A stretch of 38,786 bases of DNA from Alphaproteobacteria bacterium (GCA_030425185.1 JAUIAU010000031.1:1-38786); one strand, 5' to 3'. Positions 16,507 through 26,044 are shown, counted from the stretch's first letter. A program made the numbers and translations. Notes: a model not told the origin generated them from the sequence alone.

Positions 16507-17268
16507 TCAGGCCCCGCCGTCCATCGGCAGCGCCGCCCCGAGGCGCAGAACGGCATCGGCCTCGGGGGTGTGATCCTCGGCGTCGCGCTCGTGTCGAACC
16601 GCGGCGTGCAGCAGAAAGGGTGCACTCAACCGGAAGGGCGTTCTCGACCCCTTTACCGCTTGCAGCACAACGCGTTTCGCTGCGCGCCCGATCCGCGGCT
16701 GGAGGGGTCTGACGACGATCCCCCCGACCCGGTCATCGCACGCCTTCAACGCGTCGGGCAGCCGGTCGGCCCTCAGCATCAGGGTCACGGTGCCGCCCGG
16801 ACGGAGACGCCGCACCGCGGAATCCACCCAGGACGCCAGCGGCAATTTCTCGCGCAAGGCGGCTTCCCGCCCGGCATCCTGCGCACCGATTCCGCCCCCG
16901 GCGGGAAAATAGGGCGGATTGAGAAACGCGTGATCGAAGCTCTGCGCCCTGAGTTCGGCCGGCGGTGCCGCGACATCGCCGTCGAGCACCTCAAGCGGCA
17001 GCGCGTTCTCAGCCGCATTGCGCCGGGCGAGCGCGGCATAGGCCGGGTTGATCTCCAGCCCCAGCACCGAGGCTCCCGTCCTCACGGCGAGACACAGGGC
17101 CGCGACCCCGGCACCACAGCCAAGCTCGAGAACCCGCTCGCCGGGCCGGGCCGGAACCGCCGCCGCCAGCAGCACGGCATCCGAGGCGGACCTGAACCCG
17201 TTCAGCGGCTGCCAGAGGCGCAAACGTCCGCCGAGAAAGGCATCCTGGCTGAGGCCGGGCTCGGTCAC
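16507..17268 (-). CDS. TrmN6-like tRNA1(Val) (adenine37-N6)-methyltransferase family protein
   Basis: A 253-aa SAM-dependent methyltransferase. Motif I is VLELGCGAG, and the NPPY motif for N6-adenine methylation is in FLNPPYFPAGG. The N-terminal LSQDAFLGGRLRLWQP is typical of the TrmN6/YfiC family in alphaproteobacteria. It probably methylates an adenine in tRNA, though other N6-methyl targets are possible. The GTG start at 17268 overlaps the DUF2007 stop as GTGA. A much longer in-frame reading frame upstream is antisense to the polyprenyl synthetase and is not coding. Confidence 0.85.
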   Translation of the reverse strand: MTEPGLSQDAFLGGRLRLWQPLNGFRSASDAVLLAAAVPARPGERVLELGCGAGVAALCLAVRTGASVLGLEINPAYAALARRNAAENALPLEVLDGDVAAPPAELRAQSFDHAFLNPPYFPAGGGIGAQDAGREAALREKLPLASWVDSAVRRLRPGGTVTLMLRADRLPDALKACDDRVGGIVVRPLQPRIGRAAKRVVLQAVKGSRTPFRLSAPFLLHAAVRHERDAEDHTPEADAVLRLGAALPMDGGA

Positions 17269-17483
17269 CGCCGGCTGACCTCGATCCCGTTGTCGGTCAT
17301 CACGGCCCGGGCCACGAACAGGTCTTCGCGCCGCACCAGCAACCGGCGTGGCAGGACGCCGATCGAGCCTTCCAGAACGCTCATATGGACGTCCATTTCG
17401 AAGCACTCTATATCCTCGCCGGACAGCAAGGCCCGGGCGAAGGCGATCACGGTAGGATCGGTTGTGCGCAGCAGTTCTTCCAT
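17265..17483 (-). CDS. DUF2007 domain protein
   Basis: A 72-aa protein covering exactly one DUF2007 domain (MEELLRTTDPTVIAFARALL, then an acidic/hydrophobic stretch and RRLLVRREDLFVARAVM). The family has been called a putative signal-transducing domain, but its function is not known. It is translationally coupled to the downstream methyltransferase by a four-base overlap and divergent from the polyprenyl synthetase, 55 bases away. Confidence 0.85.
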   Translation of the reverse strand: MEELLRTTDPTVIAFARALLSGEDIECFEMDVHMSVLEGSIGVLPRRLLVRREDLFVARAVMTDNGIEVSRR

Positions 17484-17538
17484 GCCCCGGACATAAGGAC
17501 AGGCCACCGCGCTTGTCGAGACACCTGACGGAACGGCA

Positions 17539-18540
17539 ATGAGCTTGGACACGACCGCAACAAAGCCGCACGAACGACTCGCTGCCTGGCTTGCGGCGGA
17601 CATGGAGCGCGTGACCGACACCATCCGCGCCCGAATGTCGAGCGAGCACGCCCCGCGCATCCCGCAGGTGACGGCCCACCTGATCGAGGCGGGCGGCAAG
17701 CGCCTGCGCCCGATGCTGACGCTCGCGAGCGCCCGCATGATGGGCTACGAGGGCGAGGACCACGTCAAGCTGGCGGCCACGGTCGAATTCATCCACACCG
17801 CGACGCTGCTGCACGACGATGTCGTGGACGAGAGCGGCCAGCGGCGCGGGCGGCCCACCGCCAACCTGCTCTGGGACAACCAGTCCAGCGTTCTGGTCGG
17901 CGACTACCTGTTCGCCCGCTCGTTCCAGCTGATGGTCGAGACCGGCTCGCTCCGGGTGCTCGACATCCTCTCGGACGCCGCCGCGACGATCGCCGAGGGC
18001 GAAGTCCTGCAACTGACCGCCGCCCGGGACCTCGGCACCACCGAGGACACCTACCTGAAGGTCGTGCGCGGCAAGACGGCGGCCCTGTTCTCGGCCGCCA
18101 ACGAGGTTGGCGGCGTGATTGCCGGGGCTTCGGACGCACAAGTGCGCGCCCTCTATGCCTATGGCGATGCGCTCGGCATCGCGTTCCAGATCGTCGATGA
18201 CCTGCTCGATTACGGCGGCGTGGCCGCGGTGATGGGCAAGAACACCGGCGACGACTTCCGCGAAGGCAAGCTGACGCTGCCGGTGATCAAGGCGATTGCG
18301 GCCGCCGATGCCGACGAGCGCGCCTTCTGGCAGCGTGTCATCGGCGAGGGACGGCAGGGCGACGGCGACCTCGAACAGGCGCAGGCGCTGCTGCGGAAGC
18401 ATGGCGCACTGGACGCGACCCGGCAGGAAGCGCTCGACTGGATCGCCCGCGCGAAGGCGGCCCTAGCAACCCTTCCCGAGCACAAGCTGCGCGGGATGCT
18501 GGACGATCTCGCCGATTACGTCGTGGCGCGCGTGCTCTGA
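17539..18540 (+). CDS. ispB: Long-chain polyprenyl diphosphate synthase
   Basis: A trans-prenyltransferase of 333 aa that extends farnesyl diphosphate with isopentenyl diphosphate, probably making the side chain of ubiquinone. The two aspartate-rich motifs are LLHDDVVDE (Asp93-Asp97) and VDDLLDYGG (Asp220-Asp224); GGKRLRP (52-58) binds the diphosphate. Small residues just before the first motif fit a long-chain product. The exact length (C40, C45 or C50) cannot be told; C50 would match ubiquinone-10 of Rhodobacterales. Its last 25 bases overlap the convergent ispE gene. Confidence 0.92.
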   Translation: MSLDTTATKPHERLAAWLAADMERVTDTIRARMSSEHAPRIPQVTAHLIEAGGKRLRPMLTLASARMMGYEGEDHVKLAATVEFIHTATLLHDDVVDESGQRRGRPTANLLWDNQSSVLVGDYLFARSFQLMVETGSLRVLDILSDAAATIAEGEVLQLTAARDLGTTEDTYLKVVRGKTAALFSAANEVGGVIAGASDAQVRALYAYGDALGIAFQIVDDLLDYGGVAAVMGKNTGDDFREGKLTLPVIKAIAAADADERAFWQRVIGEGRQGDGDLEQAQALLRKHGALDATRQEALDWIARAKAALATLPEHKLRGMLDDLADYVVARVL

Positions 18541-19388
18541 TCGTCTGCCGCCAGCACGCGGCCTGACACCACCCACCAGCCCGGCTGTGCCATCTGCAGG
18601 GTGCGCGCGCCCTCCGCGGCGCTTTCGTCATCGGCGTAGAGCCCGAAGCAGGTCGCCCCGCTTCCCGACATCCGCGCCAGCAGGCAACCCGACGTGCCCC
18701 CGAGCGCGGCCAGAACCGTCCCGATCTCGGGCGCCAGAGCGCGCGCCGGCGCCTCCAGGTCATTGCGCTGCGCGGCCAGCCAGCCGGCAAACTCCGCCGC
18801 AGAGGTGCCCCCCGGCACGGGATCGAGGGGAGTGCCGTCTCGCCGCTCAAGCCCCCGGAAGACGGCGGGCGTGGCGACCTCCAGCCCCGGATTGACCAGC
18901 ACGATCGCAAGCGACGGCAGCTCGGGCACCGGGCGCAGACGCTCGCCGATCCCCTCCATCACCACCGGGCGCGGCGCGAGACAGACCGGCACATCCGCAC
19001 CGAGCGCCAGTACCGCCGCGGCATCCGGCAAGGGCACATCCCACAGGCGCGCGAGCACCCGCAGGGCCGCCGCCGCATCGGACGAACCGCCGCCGATGCC
19101 GCTGGCGGCAGGCAGGTGCTTGTCCAGCGTCAGCGCGGCTCCCCTGTCCCCGCCCAGCAGAGTAGCCGCCTTCAGCACGAGGTTCGACGCGTTCTCCGGC
19201 ACCCCGGTGCGGCGCGGCCCGGTCACCCGCAGCGACAGCCCGTCGCCCGGGGCCGCGCTGACCCGGTCACCGATGTCGGCAAAGACCACGAGCGATGACA
19301 GCAGGTGATAGCCGTCCGCGCGCCGCCCGGTGACGTGCAAGGCAAGGTTGATCTTCGCCGGTGCGAAGGACGAGACCGTCCCGGTCAC
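18516..19388 (-). CDS. ispE: 4-diphosphocytidyl-2-C-methyl-D-erythritol kinase
   Basis: A GHMP kinase of the non-mevalonate (MEP) isoprenoid pathway that phosphorylates CDP-methylerythritol. It has 290 aa. [12 protein letters not shown] near the N-terminus carries the catalytic Lys12, and [18 protein letters not shown] (91-108) is the ATP-binding glycine loop. The start is the GTG at 19388, 9 bases after the TPR gene stop, so the two genes form an operon. Its 3' end overlaps the polyprenyl synthetase gene tail to tail; both enzymes serve isoprenoid synthesis. Confidence 0.95.
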   Translation of the reverse strand: MTGTVSSFAPAKINLALHVTGRRADGYHLLSSLVVFADIGDRVSAAPGDGLSLRVTGPRRTGVPENASNLVLKAATLLGGDRGAALTLDKHLPAASGIGGGSSDAAAALRVLARLWDVPLPDAAAVLALGADVPVCLAPRPVVMEGIGERLRPVPELPSLAIVLVNPGLEVATPAVFRGLERRDGTPLDPVPGGTSAAEFAGWLAAQRNDLEAPARALAPEIGTVLAALGGTSGCLLARMSGSGATCFGLYADDESAAEGARTLQMAQPGWWVVSGRVLAADDQSTRATT

Positions 19389-19397
19389 GTCACCGCC

Positions 19398-21101
19398 TCA
19401 GAGATCGGTCGGTGCGTTGGCGGCCTTCTCGGCCAGCGAGGGCGCGCCTTCCTCCTCCAGCACCACATCGAGACCGACGTCCAGCTTGCGGCGGATACGT
19501 TCGGCCTCGTCCGGTTCCGGGTTGAAGGACAGCGCACGCCGCCACTGGAATTCGGCCTCGCGCTTGCGCCCGACGGCCCAGTAGACATCGCCGAGGTGGT
19601 CCGTCACGATGGGATCGACCGGTTTCAGTTCGGCCGCGCGCTCCATCTGGACGACGGCCTCCTGGAACCGTCCGAGCCGGTAGAGGACCCACCCGAGCGA
19701 GTCGACGATGTAGCCGTTGTCCGGCCGTGCCTCGACGGCCTGCCGGATCATCTGCAGGGCTTCCGGCAGGTTGATCCCCATCTCGACCATCGAATAGCCG
19801 AGATAGTTCAGCACGCCCGGCTGGCCGGGGCTCAGCTCCAGTGCCTTGCGGAAATCGGCCTCGGCCTCGTCCCAGCGATCCGTGCGCTCATACGTGATGC
19901 CACGCGCATAGTAGACGAACCAGTCGCCCGGCTGCGGCGACCCCAGAAGCGTGATCGCCCGGGTATAGGCCTCGGACGCCTCGGCGAAGCGCTCGACGCC
20001 ACGCAGGGTATCGCCCCGGGTGCTGTGGACGAGATGCGAGTCCGGATAGGTCGTGGCCAGCGTGTCGAGCACAGCCAGCGCCTCGTCGATACGGTCCACG
20101 TCGCGGAGGGCGCTGACCCGGCCGATCTGCGCGCGCAGGTACAGCGGGTCTTCCGGCGCGACGGCGTTGTAGCTCTTCACGGCGAGATCGGTCTGGTCCA
20201 GCCGCTCGAGCAGCCGCGCCGAGAGCAACGTCGCATCCGTCAGGTGCGGGGCAAGGACCTCGGCCAGACGGCTGTAGAGCAGGGTGAAGCTGTCCGCGGC
20301 CGTCCCTTCCAGCGCCGTGGCCACCAGGTAGAACGCCTCGGCCATGCCGTCCCTCGGCGTCGGCACGATGTCGAACGGCACCGCCTGACCGGCCTTGAGG
20401 CTTGCGTAGAGCGGTGCGATCTCGGGATCGGTCAGATCGAAGCTGGCCTCCAGCAGCGCGACAGCGTCGTCGAACCGCCCGAGCTGCCCATAGACCTGCG
20501 CCAGCGCGCGCACGCTGCGCCGGGTCGGGCCGATGCCGTTGGGCGAGAAGTCCCCGAGCAGCGCGGCGGCACTCTCGAAATCGCCGACCTGCGCAAGGGC
20601 CATGCCCTTCTGGTAGAGGGTGAAGTCGGTGTACTGCGGGTCCTCGGCGAAGGTATCGAACGCCTCGAACGCGGCGCCGACCTTGCCCTGATCCATCAGC
20701 GCCCAACCGGTCAGCAGGCCGTCGATCAGCGCGCCGACGCGTGTGCCCTGGCGCAGTTCCTCGATGGTCTCGTTGGAGACGCCGGTCATCAATTCCTGCA
20801 CCGTCGTGACGAGGCGCCCGACCTGGTTCATGTCCTGCTGTTCGAGGATCAGGCGCGCGATCGGCACTGCGCTCTGGAACTGGCCCAGTGCGACATAGGC
20901 CAGCGCCGTCCCCTCCATCAGGTCCTTGTTGGTCCGGTCGGCCATCAGCGCGCGACCGTAATACTCGACCGTTGCCTCGAAATCGCTGTTCGACGACGCC
21001 ACCCGCCCGGCCAGGTACGCCCCAGCGTTCTCGTCCTGCGCCGGAGCCTGCCCCCCGACCACCATGGCAACCGAGACGAGGGCGGGGATCAGCAGACGCA
21101 T
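19398..21101 (-). CDS. Secreted tetratricopeptide-repeat protein
   Basis: A 567-aa protein with a cleavable signal peptide (MRLLIPALVSVAMVVGGQAPAQ) and TPR-type helical repeats through most of its length, clearest at the C-terminus (RWDEAEADFRKALELSPGQ, RFQEAVVQMERAAELKP, KREAEFQWRRALSFNPE). It is expected in the periplasm or on the outer membrane as a protein-binding scaffold; no enzymatic motif is seen. The ATG at 21101 is chosen because the signal peptide starts there. It lies directly upstream of ispE, an arrangement I associate with Rhodobacterales; its role is unknown. Confidence 0.87.
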   Translation of the reverse strand: MRLLIPALVSVAMVVGGQAPAQDENAGAYLAGRVASSNSDFEATVEYYGRALMADRTNKDLMEGTALAYVALGQFQSAVPIARLILEQQDMNQVGRLVTTVQELMTGVSNETIEELRQGTRVGALIDGLLTGWALMDQGKVGAAFEAFDTFAEDPQYTDFTLYQKGMALAQVGDFESAAALLGDFSPNGIGPTRRSVRALAQVYGQLGRFDDAVALLEASFDLTDPEIAPLYASLKAGQAVPFDIVPTPRDGMAEAFYLVATALEGTAADSFTLLYSRLAEVLAPHLTDATLLSARLLERLDQTDLAVKSYNAVAPEDPLYLRAQIGRVSALRDVDRIDEALAVLDTLATTYPDSHLVHSTRGDTLRGVERFAEASEAYTRAITLLGSPQPGDWFVYYARGITYERTDRWDEAEADFRKALELSPGQPGVLNYLGYSMVEMGINLPEALQMIRQAVEARPDNGYIVDSLGWVLYRLGRFQEAVVQMERAAELKPVDPIVTDHLGDVYWAVGRKREAEFQWRRALSFNPEPDEAERIRRKLDVGLDVVLEEEGAPSLAEKAANAPTDL

Positions 21102-21231
21102 GGGGGCAACCTTTTTTCCGTGGGCCGACCGAAGCCTAGTGCCGGGGCCGGGGCATGGCAATGCGGGCGGGGGCCGCAAGCCCTCACCAGCCCGTGACCG
21201 GAGGCGGGGCGGAGACCGCCCGCGCCCCGGT

Positions 21232-22884
21232 TCACATGTTCGGATAGTTCGGTCCGTCGCCGCCCTGCGGGGTGACCCAGGTGATGTTCTGGCTCGGGTC
21301 CTTGATGTCGCAGGTCTTGCAGTGGACGCAGTTCTGGAAGTTCACGACGAACCGCGGCGCCTTGCCCGCCTCCTCGACGACCTCGTAGACGCCCGCCGGA
21401 CAATAGCGCTGCGCCGGCTCCGCGTAGGTCGGCAGGTTGACCGAGATCGGGATCGACGGATCAGCAAGCCGCAGGTGCGAAGGCTGGCTTTCCTCGTGGT
21501 TGGTCATCGCATAGCTGACGTTGGTCAGGCGGTCGAAGGACAGCACGCCGTCGGGCTTCGGATAATCGATCGGCTTGAATTTCGACGCCTTGCCGGTGGC
21601 GGCCGCGTCGGTCTTGCCATGCGACAGGGTGCCGAACAGCGAGACACCGAAGAGGGCGTTGGTCCACATGTCGAACCCGCCCAGCGTCAGCGACGCCCCG
21701 AGGCCCCACTTCGACCACATTGGCTTGACGTTCCGCACCCGCTTCAGGTCGCGCCCCACCGGCCCGGTGCGCAGCTCGCTGTCGTAACCCTCGAGCACGT
21801 CGCCCGCGCGCCCGGCCCGGATCGCCTCCACCGCCGCGTCCGCTGCCGCCATGCCGGACAGCATCGCGTTGTGGTTGCCCTTGATCCGGGGCACGTTCAC
21901 GAGGCCCGCCGAGCACCCGAGCAGCACGCCGCCCGGGAACGCCGCCTTCGGGATCGACTGGTAGCCCCCTTCCGAGATCGCCCGCGCGCCGTAGGCGATG
22001 CGCTTCCCGCCCTTCAGCAGCTCCGCGATCATCGGATGGTGCTTGAAGCGCTGGAACTCCATGTAGGGGTAGAGATACGGGTTCTCGTAGTTCAGGTGGA
22101 CCACGAAGCCGACGTAGACCTGGTTGTTGTCGAGGTGGTAGACGAACGACCCGCCGCCCGCGTTGCCGCCCAGCGGCCAGCCCATCGTGTGGGTTACCGA
22201 GCCTTCGCGGTGCTTGGCCGGGTCGATCTCCCAGATCTCCTTCATGCCGATGCCGAACTTCGGCACGTCGCTGTCCTTCGCAAGATCGAACTTCGCGATG
22301 ACTTCCTTCGACAGCGAACCGCGCACGCCCTCGCCGAGGAAGACGTACTTGCCCAGCAACTCCATGCCCGGCTCGTAGTTCGGCCCGGGCGTGCCGTCCG
22401 ACTGCTTGCCCATCTCGCCCGCGACGACACCTTTCACGGTGCCGTCCACGCCGTAGACCAGTTCCGAGCAGGCCATGCCCGGGAAGATCTCGACGCCCAG
22501 CGCCTCGGCCTGCTCGGCCATCCACCGGCAGACGTTCCCCATCGACACGATGTAGTTGCCGTGGTTGTGCATGAAGGGCGGCATGATGCTGTTGGGAATG
22601 CGCAGCGCCCCGCCTTCGCCCAGCATGTAGAAGCGGTCCTGCGTCACCGGCACGGTGACCGGTGCACCCTTGTCCTTCCAGTCGGGAATCAGCCTGTCGA
22701 GGCCGCAGGGGTCGAGCACCGCGCCCGACAGGATATGCGCCCCCACTTCCGAGCCCTTCTCCAGCACGACGACCGCCAGATCGGGATCGAGCTGCTTGAG
22801 CCGGATCGCGGCGGACAGTCCGGCAGGACCGGCGCCCACGATGACGACGTCAACCTCCATCGACTCGCGTTCGATCTCGGACAT
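21232..22884 (-). CDS. Electron transfer flavoprotein-ubiquinone oxidoreductase
   Basis: A 550-aa membrane-associated iron-sulfur flavoprotein that passes electrons from ETF, reduced by acyl-CoA and other dehydrogenases, to ubiquinone. FAD is bound by [14 protein letters not shown] (13-26). The C-terminal 4Fe-4S cluster ligands are Cys495 in RYCPAGVYE and Cys519, Cys522 and Cys525 in [12 protein letters not shown]. The start at 22884 ([12 protein letters not shown]) is preferred; upstream in-frame residues are non-coding. Its function fits the acyl-CoA dehydrogenase encoded at 34651, although no ETF subunit genes are in the window. Confidence 0.95.
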   Translation of the reverse strand: MSEIERESMEVDVVIVGAGPAGLSAAIRLKQLDPDLAVVVLEKGSEVGAHILSGAVLDPCGLDRLIPDWKDKGAPVTVPVTQDRFYMLGEGGALRIPNSIMPPFMHNHGNYIVSMGNVCRWMAEQAEALGVEIFPGMACSELVYGVDGTVKGVVAGEMGKQSDGTPGPNYEPGMELLGKYVFLGEGVRGSLSKEVIAKFDLAKDSDVPKFGIGMKEIWEIDPAKHREGSVTHTMGWPLGGNAGGGSFVYHLDNNQVYVGFVVHLNYENPYLYPYMEFQRFKHHPMIAELLKGGKRIAYGARAISEGGYQSIPKAAFPGGVLLGCSAGLVNVPRIKGNHNAMLSGMAAADAAVEAIRAGRAGDVLEGYDSELRTGPVGRDLKRVRNVKPMWSKWGLGASLTLGGFDMWTNALFGVSLFGTLSHGKTDAAATGKASKFKPIDYPKPDGVLSFDRLTNVSYAMTNHEESQPSHLRLADPSIPISVNLPTYAEPAQRYCPAGVYEVVEEAGKAPRFVVNFQNCVHCKTCDIKDPSQNITWVTPQGGDGPNYPNM

Positions 22885-23010
22885 GTTCGGCTCCCCTCTG
22901 GTTCCGCGCCGCAGCGCGACGGAAATCCCGGAACTCGTAGCGGGCACACCGCAAGGGGTCAATTGCGACGCCGCGACCAGTTCGGCAGGCCCCTTGCAAC
23001 AGGCCGCAGC

Positions 23011-23029
23011 CAAGGCGATATGCGCCTTG
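23011..23029. repeat. 7-bp inverted repeat in the greA promoter region
   Basis: CAAGGCG and CGCCTTG flank ATATG as a perfect inverted repeat overlapping the proposed greA -35 box. A second, wider inverted repeat lies just upstream (GCAAGGGG at 22951-22958 and CCCCTTGC at 22990-22997). Together they make a possible operator region in the spacer between ETF-QO and greA. Confidence 0.4.
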
Positions 23030-23054
23030 CACCCCGGTGGCACACCCCTATTGT
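23027..23054 (+). promoter_or_regulatory. Candidate sigma-70 promoter for greA
   Basis: TTGCAC (23027-23032) and TATTGT (23049-23054) are separated by 16 bases, giving a leader of roughly 30 bases before the greA ATG at 23090. Both boxes match consensus only in part, so this is a candidate. Confidence 0.4.
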
Positions 23055-23089
23055 GGTCGCCCAAGCTGGCTCCGATCCGAAGGCCTTTC

Positions 23090-23560
23090 ATGGAAAAGAT
23101 CCCCCTGACCCGCGCGGGCTACGCCGCGCTGGACGCCGAACTCAAACAGCTCAAGTCCGAGGAGCGGCCTGCCGTGATCCGGGCCATCGCCGAGGCGCGC
23201 GAGCACGGCGACCTGTCGGAGAACGCCGAATACCACGCCGCCCGGGAGAAACAGAGTTTCATCGAAGGACGGATCAAGGAACTCGAGGCGATCCTGTCGC
23301 TGGCCGACGTGATCGACCCGGCACGGCTGTCCGGCGCGATCAAGTTCGGGGCGACCGTGACCATCGTCGACGAGGACACCGACGAGGAAAAGACCTACCA
23401 GATCGTCGGCGAGCACGAAGCCAGCCTCGAAAACGGTCTGCTGAACGTGAAGTCCCCCATTGCCCGGGCCTTGATCGGCAAGGAGGAGGGTGACAGTGTC
23501 GAAGTACGGACGCCTGGGGGCACGCGGTCGTATGAAATCGTGTCGATCGAGTACAAATAG
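23090..23560 (+). CDS. greA: Transcription elongation factor GreA
   Basis: GreA rescues backtracked RNA polymerase by stimulating cleavage of the transcript end. The 156-aa protein has the N-terminal coiled coil with the acidic tip region ([19 protein letters not shown]), which reaches into the polymerase channel, and the C-terminal FKBP-like domain ([14 protein letters not shown] and the final [17 protein letters not shown]). The start at 23090 ([14 protein letters not shown]) is the standard GreA N-terminus; a longer in-frame reading frame overlaps the divergent ETF-QO gene and is rejected. Confidence 0.97.
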   Translation: MEKIPLTRAGYAALDAELKQLKSEERPAVIRAIAEAREHGDLSENAEYHAAREKQSFIEGRIKELEAILSLADVIDPARLSGAIKFGATVTIVDEDTDEEKTYQIVGEHEASLENGLLNVKSPIARALIGKEEGDSVEVRTPGGTRSYEIVSIEYK

Positions 23561-23582
23561 GACCCCCTGAGCGGGCGCAGGC

Positions 23583-24608
23583 ATGGCAGACCGGAAAGAT
23601 GAGCGCCCACTGAACCTCGGGGTTTTCGACCGGCAGGACGGCGTTCGCCGCCTGACCGCGGTCGAGATCATCGCTGTCTTCCTGTCCGTGCTCTGGCTGG
23701 TCGTCGTCGCGACCGCGTTCCTCGGGTTCGGGATCGAAACGCCGGACGACCCCTTCGGCTTCGTCATGGCGCTGGTCGCCATCTTCATGCCCATCGCCCT
23801 GATATGGGTTGCCGCCGCCGTGGCGCGCACCGCCCGCGTGATGCGGGACGAAGCGACCCGGCTGCAATCCGCCATCACCGCCATGCGCTATGCCTATATC
23901 GAGCAGGCGCAGTCCGGCGGCGCAGCGCTGAAGCCCTCGGTCGAGAAGAAGCTCGACCAGATTGCCGCCACCGCGCGGCAGACCGAGGAAGCGCTGGTCA
24001 AGTTCACCTCACGACGGGAAGGGGCCGCCAGTGCCAACAAGCCCGCGCTGGTGAAGCCTGTGCACGTCACCGCCACCCGCACCGTCGAGGCGCAGCCCGT
24101 CCTGGCCCTCGGGACCCCGATCGAGGATCTGGCCGAGCCGATCTCGGTTGCCGATTTCATCAAGGCCGCAAACTTCCCCGAGACCGCCGAGGACAAGGAC
24201 GGGTTCCGCGCGCTGCGGCTGGCCCTGGAGGATCGCGAGGCGTCGAAGCTGATCCGCTCGGCGCAGGACATCCTGACGCTGTTCAGCCAGGACGGCATCT
24301 ACATGGACGACCTGCGCCCGGACCGGACCCGGCCCGAGTTGTGGCGCAAGTTCGCGGAGGGCGAGCGCGGCGGCGCGGTCTCCGGGCTGGGCGCGATCCG
24401 CGACCGGTCCTGCCTCGCCCTGACCTCCGCCCGGATGCGCTCGGACAGCGTGTTCCGCGATACCGCCCACCATTTCCTGCGCCAGTTCGACCGCACGCTG
24501 GTGAACTTCGCCCGCGACGCCACGGACGAGGAACTGGCCGAGTTCTCGGAAACGCGCTCGGCGCGGGCCTTCATGCTGCTCGGCCGCGTGACCGGGATGT
24601 TCGACTGA
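23583..24608 (+). CDS. Two-helix membrane protein with long cytoplasmic part, unknown
   Basis: A 341-aa protein I cannot assign to a named family. Two membrane helices lie near the N-terminus (about 26-47, TAVEIIAVFLSVLWLVVVAT, and 58-80, FGFVMALVAIFMPIALIWVA). A probable coiled coil (about 85-145) and a helical C-terminal domain of about 170 residues follow, which reads like a folded cytoplasmic module (SQDGIYMDDLRPDRTRPELW). It starts 22 bases after greA and is probably co-transcribed. It ends 6 bases before the convergent gene at 24615. Confidence 0.8.
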   Translation: MADRKDERPLNLGVFDRQDGVRRLTAVEIIAVFLSVLWLVVVATAFLGFGIETPDDPFGFVMALVAIFMPIALIWVAAAVARTARVMRDEATRLQSAITAMRYAYIEQAQSGGAALKPSVEKKLDQIAATARQTEEALVKFTSRREGAASANKPALVKPVHVTATRTVEAQPVLALGTPIEDLAEPISVADFIKAANFPETAEDKDGFRALRLALEDREASKLIRSAQDILTLFSQDGIYMDDLRPDRTRPELWRKFAEGERGGAVSGLGAIRDRSCLALTSARMRSDSVFRDTAHHFLRQFDRTLVNFARDATDEELAEFSETRSARAFMLLGRVTGMFD

Positions 24609-24614
24609 GCACGC

Positions 24615-25460
24615 TCAGCGACCCAGCACCGCCTCCTGCCCCAGCCCGACGATCCAGCCCTCCTCGCGGCGCGCGACGTCCGGAATGCCCTCGGTCAGCA
24701 GGGCCTGCATCTGCAGCGGCGGCAGCGCGACGAGGACCGTCGCAAGGCGGGTCACCTGCCAGGCGTCCTTGATCCAGCCCGGCGGTGGCCGCCCCTTCAC
24801 AACCAGCGACGGCCAGACCTCGGCGATGACGACCGGCGCGGTGATCTGCTCGAAGGGCCAGACCGCCACCTGCCCCGGACAGGCCGCCCGCAACCGGGCC
24901 AGCACCGGCAGGCCCATCAGCACCTGCCCGCCCACGGCCCCGGCGCCGGACATCTGCCAGACCGGAAACGCCCCGTTCGCCCGTGTCTCGGCCAGCCGCC
25001 GCTCGGGCACGGGCGCGGTGCGGTCGCGCCCCTTCCGGGGCAGGCCGGGAATGTCCCGCTTCAGCCCGTTGCCCCAGCATGGACCCACGCCAGGAAAGGC
25101 AGCATTTATCGCGGCGGCCACGTCGAACCGGTTGTTCGCCTTGGGCGCATCGACGATCCGCGCGGCGATCCAATGCCAGAGCGCGAACGGGTCGTCCTGA
25201 CCGGTCAGCGCCCGCGCCACGCCCGCCGGATAGCCGAACGGGAAGTCGAAACCGATCAGAAGCCGCCGACCCTGCGCCAGCGCCTGCGCGATCTCGTCCC
25301 GCAGCATCGGTTCGACGTCCTGACGCCCCCGGTGATAGCGCGGCGCCTCGACAGCGATCCCCTCGGCCGCGCAGGTCCAGATCGCGTCCGGGCGCGGGGT
25401 CGGACCCTGCCGGTTGCCGCCGGACCAGTCGACCATCAGGACGCGGTCGAACCCGGTCAC
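24615..25460 (-). CDS. MobA-coupled protein resembling DUF429 (RNase H-like fold)
   Basis: A 281-aa protein whose start overlaps the mobA stop by four bases (ATGA). Similar neighbours of mobA are, as I recall, sometimes annotated vaguely as molybdopterin-guanine dinucleotide synthesis proteins. The sequence itself recalls DUF429 proteins, which are predicted to have an RNase H-like fold: LMVDWSG with Asp11 at the first strand, LIGFDFPFGYP with Asp72, AEVWPSLV with Glu214, KDAWQVTRLATVL with Asp232, and a closing EEGWIVG. The four acidic residues fall where an RNase H-type metal site would be expected. Activity and any link to molybdenum cofactor are inference. Confidence 0.65.
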   Translation of the reverse strand: MTGFDRVLMVDWSGGNRQGPTPRPDAIWTCAAEGIAVEAPRYHRGRQDVEPMLRDEIAQALAQGRRLLIGFDFPFGYPAGVARALTGQDDPFALWHWIAARIVDAPKANNRFDVAAAINAAFPGVGPCWGNGLKRDIPGLPRKGRDRTAPVPERRLAETRANGAFPVWQMSGAGAVGGQVLMGLPVLARLRAACPGQVAVWPFEQITAPVVIAEVWPSLVVKGRPPPGWIKDAWQVTRLATVLVALPPLQMQALLTEGIPDVARREEGWIVGLGQEAVLGR

Positions 25461-26044
25461 CCGAGCCGCCTTTCGGCCTCGACCAGATCCTCGGGCGTGT
25501 TGATGTTGAAGAACGGGTCCGGCCCCTCGAACGGAACCTCCGCCGCCCCGAGGGCCGCAGCGACCTCCCGCACCCGCCGCTCGCCCCGGTCCAGCGCGGC
25601 CCGGATCACCGGTGCGGCCCCGGGGGGCCAGAGCGCACAGGTCGGATGCGCCCGTCCGTCCGGCCCGGAGGCCACCGCCATGCCGTCCCCGGCCGCCGCA
25701 TGCAGCCGGACCACCAGATTGGCCGGCAGGAACGGCGTGTCGCCCGGCACCGTGACCACCGGTCCGTCGGCCCAGTCCAGCGCGGCCAGCACGCCCGCCA
25801 GCGGCCCGGGCCTGTCCGGCACCGGGTCGGGCAGCACCTGCAGCCCGAACCCTGCGAACCGGGCCGGATCCCCGTTGGCGTTCAGCGCGAGGCGCAGGAC
25901 CTGCGGTCCGATCCGCGCGATGACATGCCCGAGGATGGGTTGCCCGCCCAGCAGCCGGAGGGGCTTGTCGCCGCCGCCCATGCGACGCCCGAGTCCCCCG
26001 GCAAGGATCACGGCCGACAGGGCCGCCCCATCACGATTTCCCAT
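25457..26044 (-). CDS. mobA: Molybdenum cofactor guanylyltransferase
   Basis: MobA attaches GMP to molybdopterin to make the guanine dinucleotide form of the cofactor used by DMSO reductase-family enzymes. The 195-aa protein has the nucleotidyltransferase loop LAGGLGRRMGGGDKPL (14-29), a PGDTPFLP motif (100-107) with the metal-binding Asp, and FFNINTPEDL near the C-terminus, all typical of MobA. The ATG at 26044 is 54 bases from the divergent azlC. The overlapping downstream gene is coupled to it. Confidence 0.93.
   Translation of the reverse strand: MGNRDGAALSAVILAGGLGRRMGGGDKPLRLLGGQPILGHVIARIGPQVLRLALNANGDPARFAGFGLQVLPDPVPDRPGPLAGVLAALDWADGPVVTVPGDTPFLPANLVVRLHAAAGDGMAVASGPDGRAHPTCALWPPGAAPVIRAALDRGERRVREVAAALGAAEVPFEGPDPFFNINTPEDLVEAERRLG

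Noticed and set aside
16507-18402. A 631-residue methyltransferase fusion protein
   Set aside because: The part upstream of 17268 is antisense to the polyprenyl synthetase and to nothing conserved; the GTG at 17268, coupled to DUF2007, is the natural start.
22655-23560. A 301-residue form of GreA
   Set aside because: The upstream half overlaps the divergent ETF-QO gene antisense. The standard GreA N-terminus starts at 23090.
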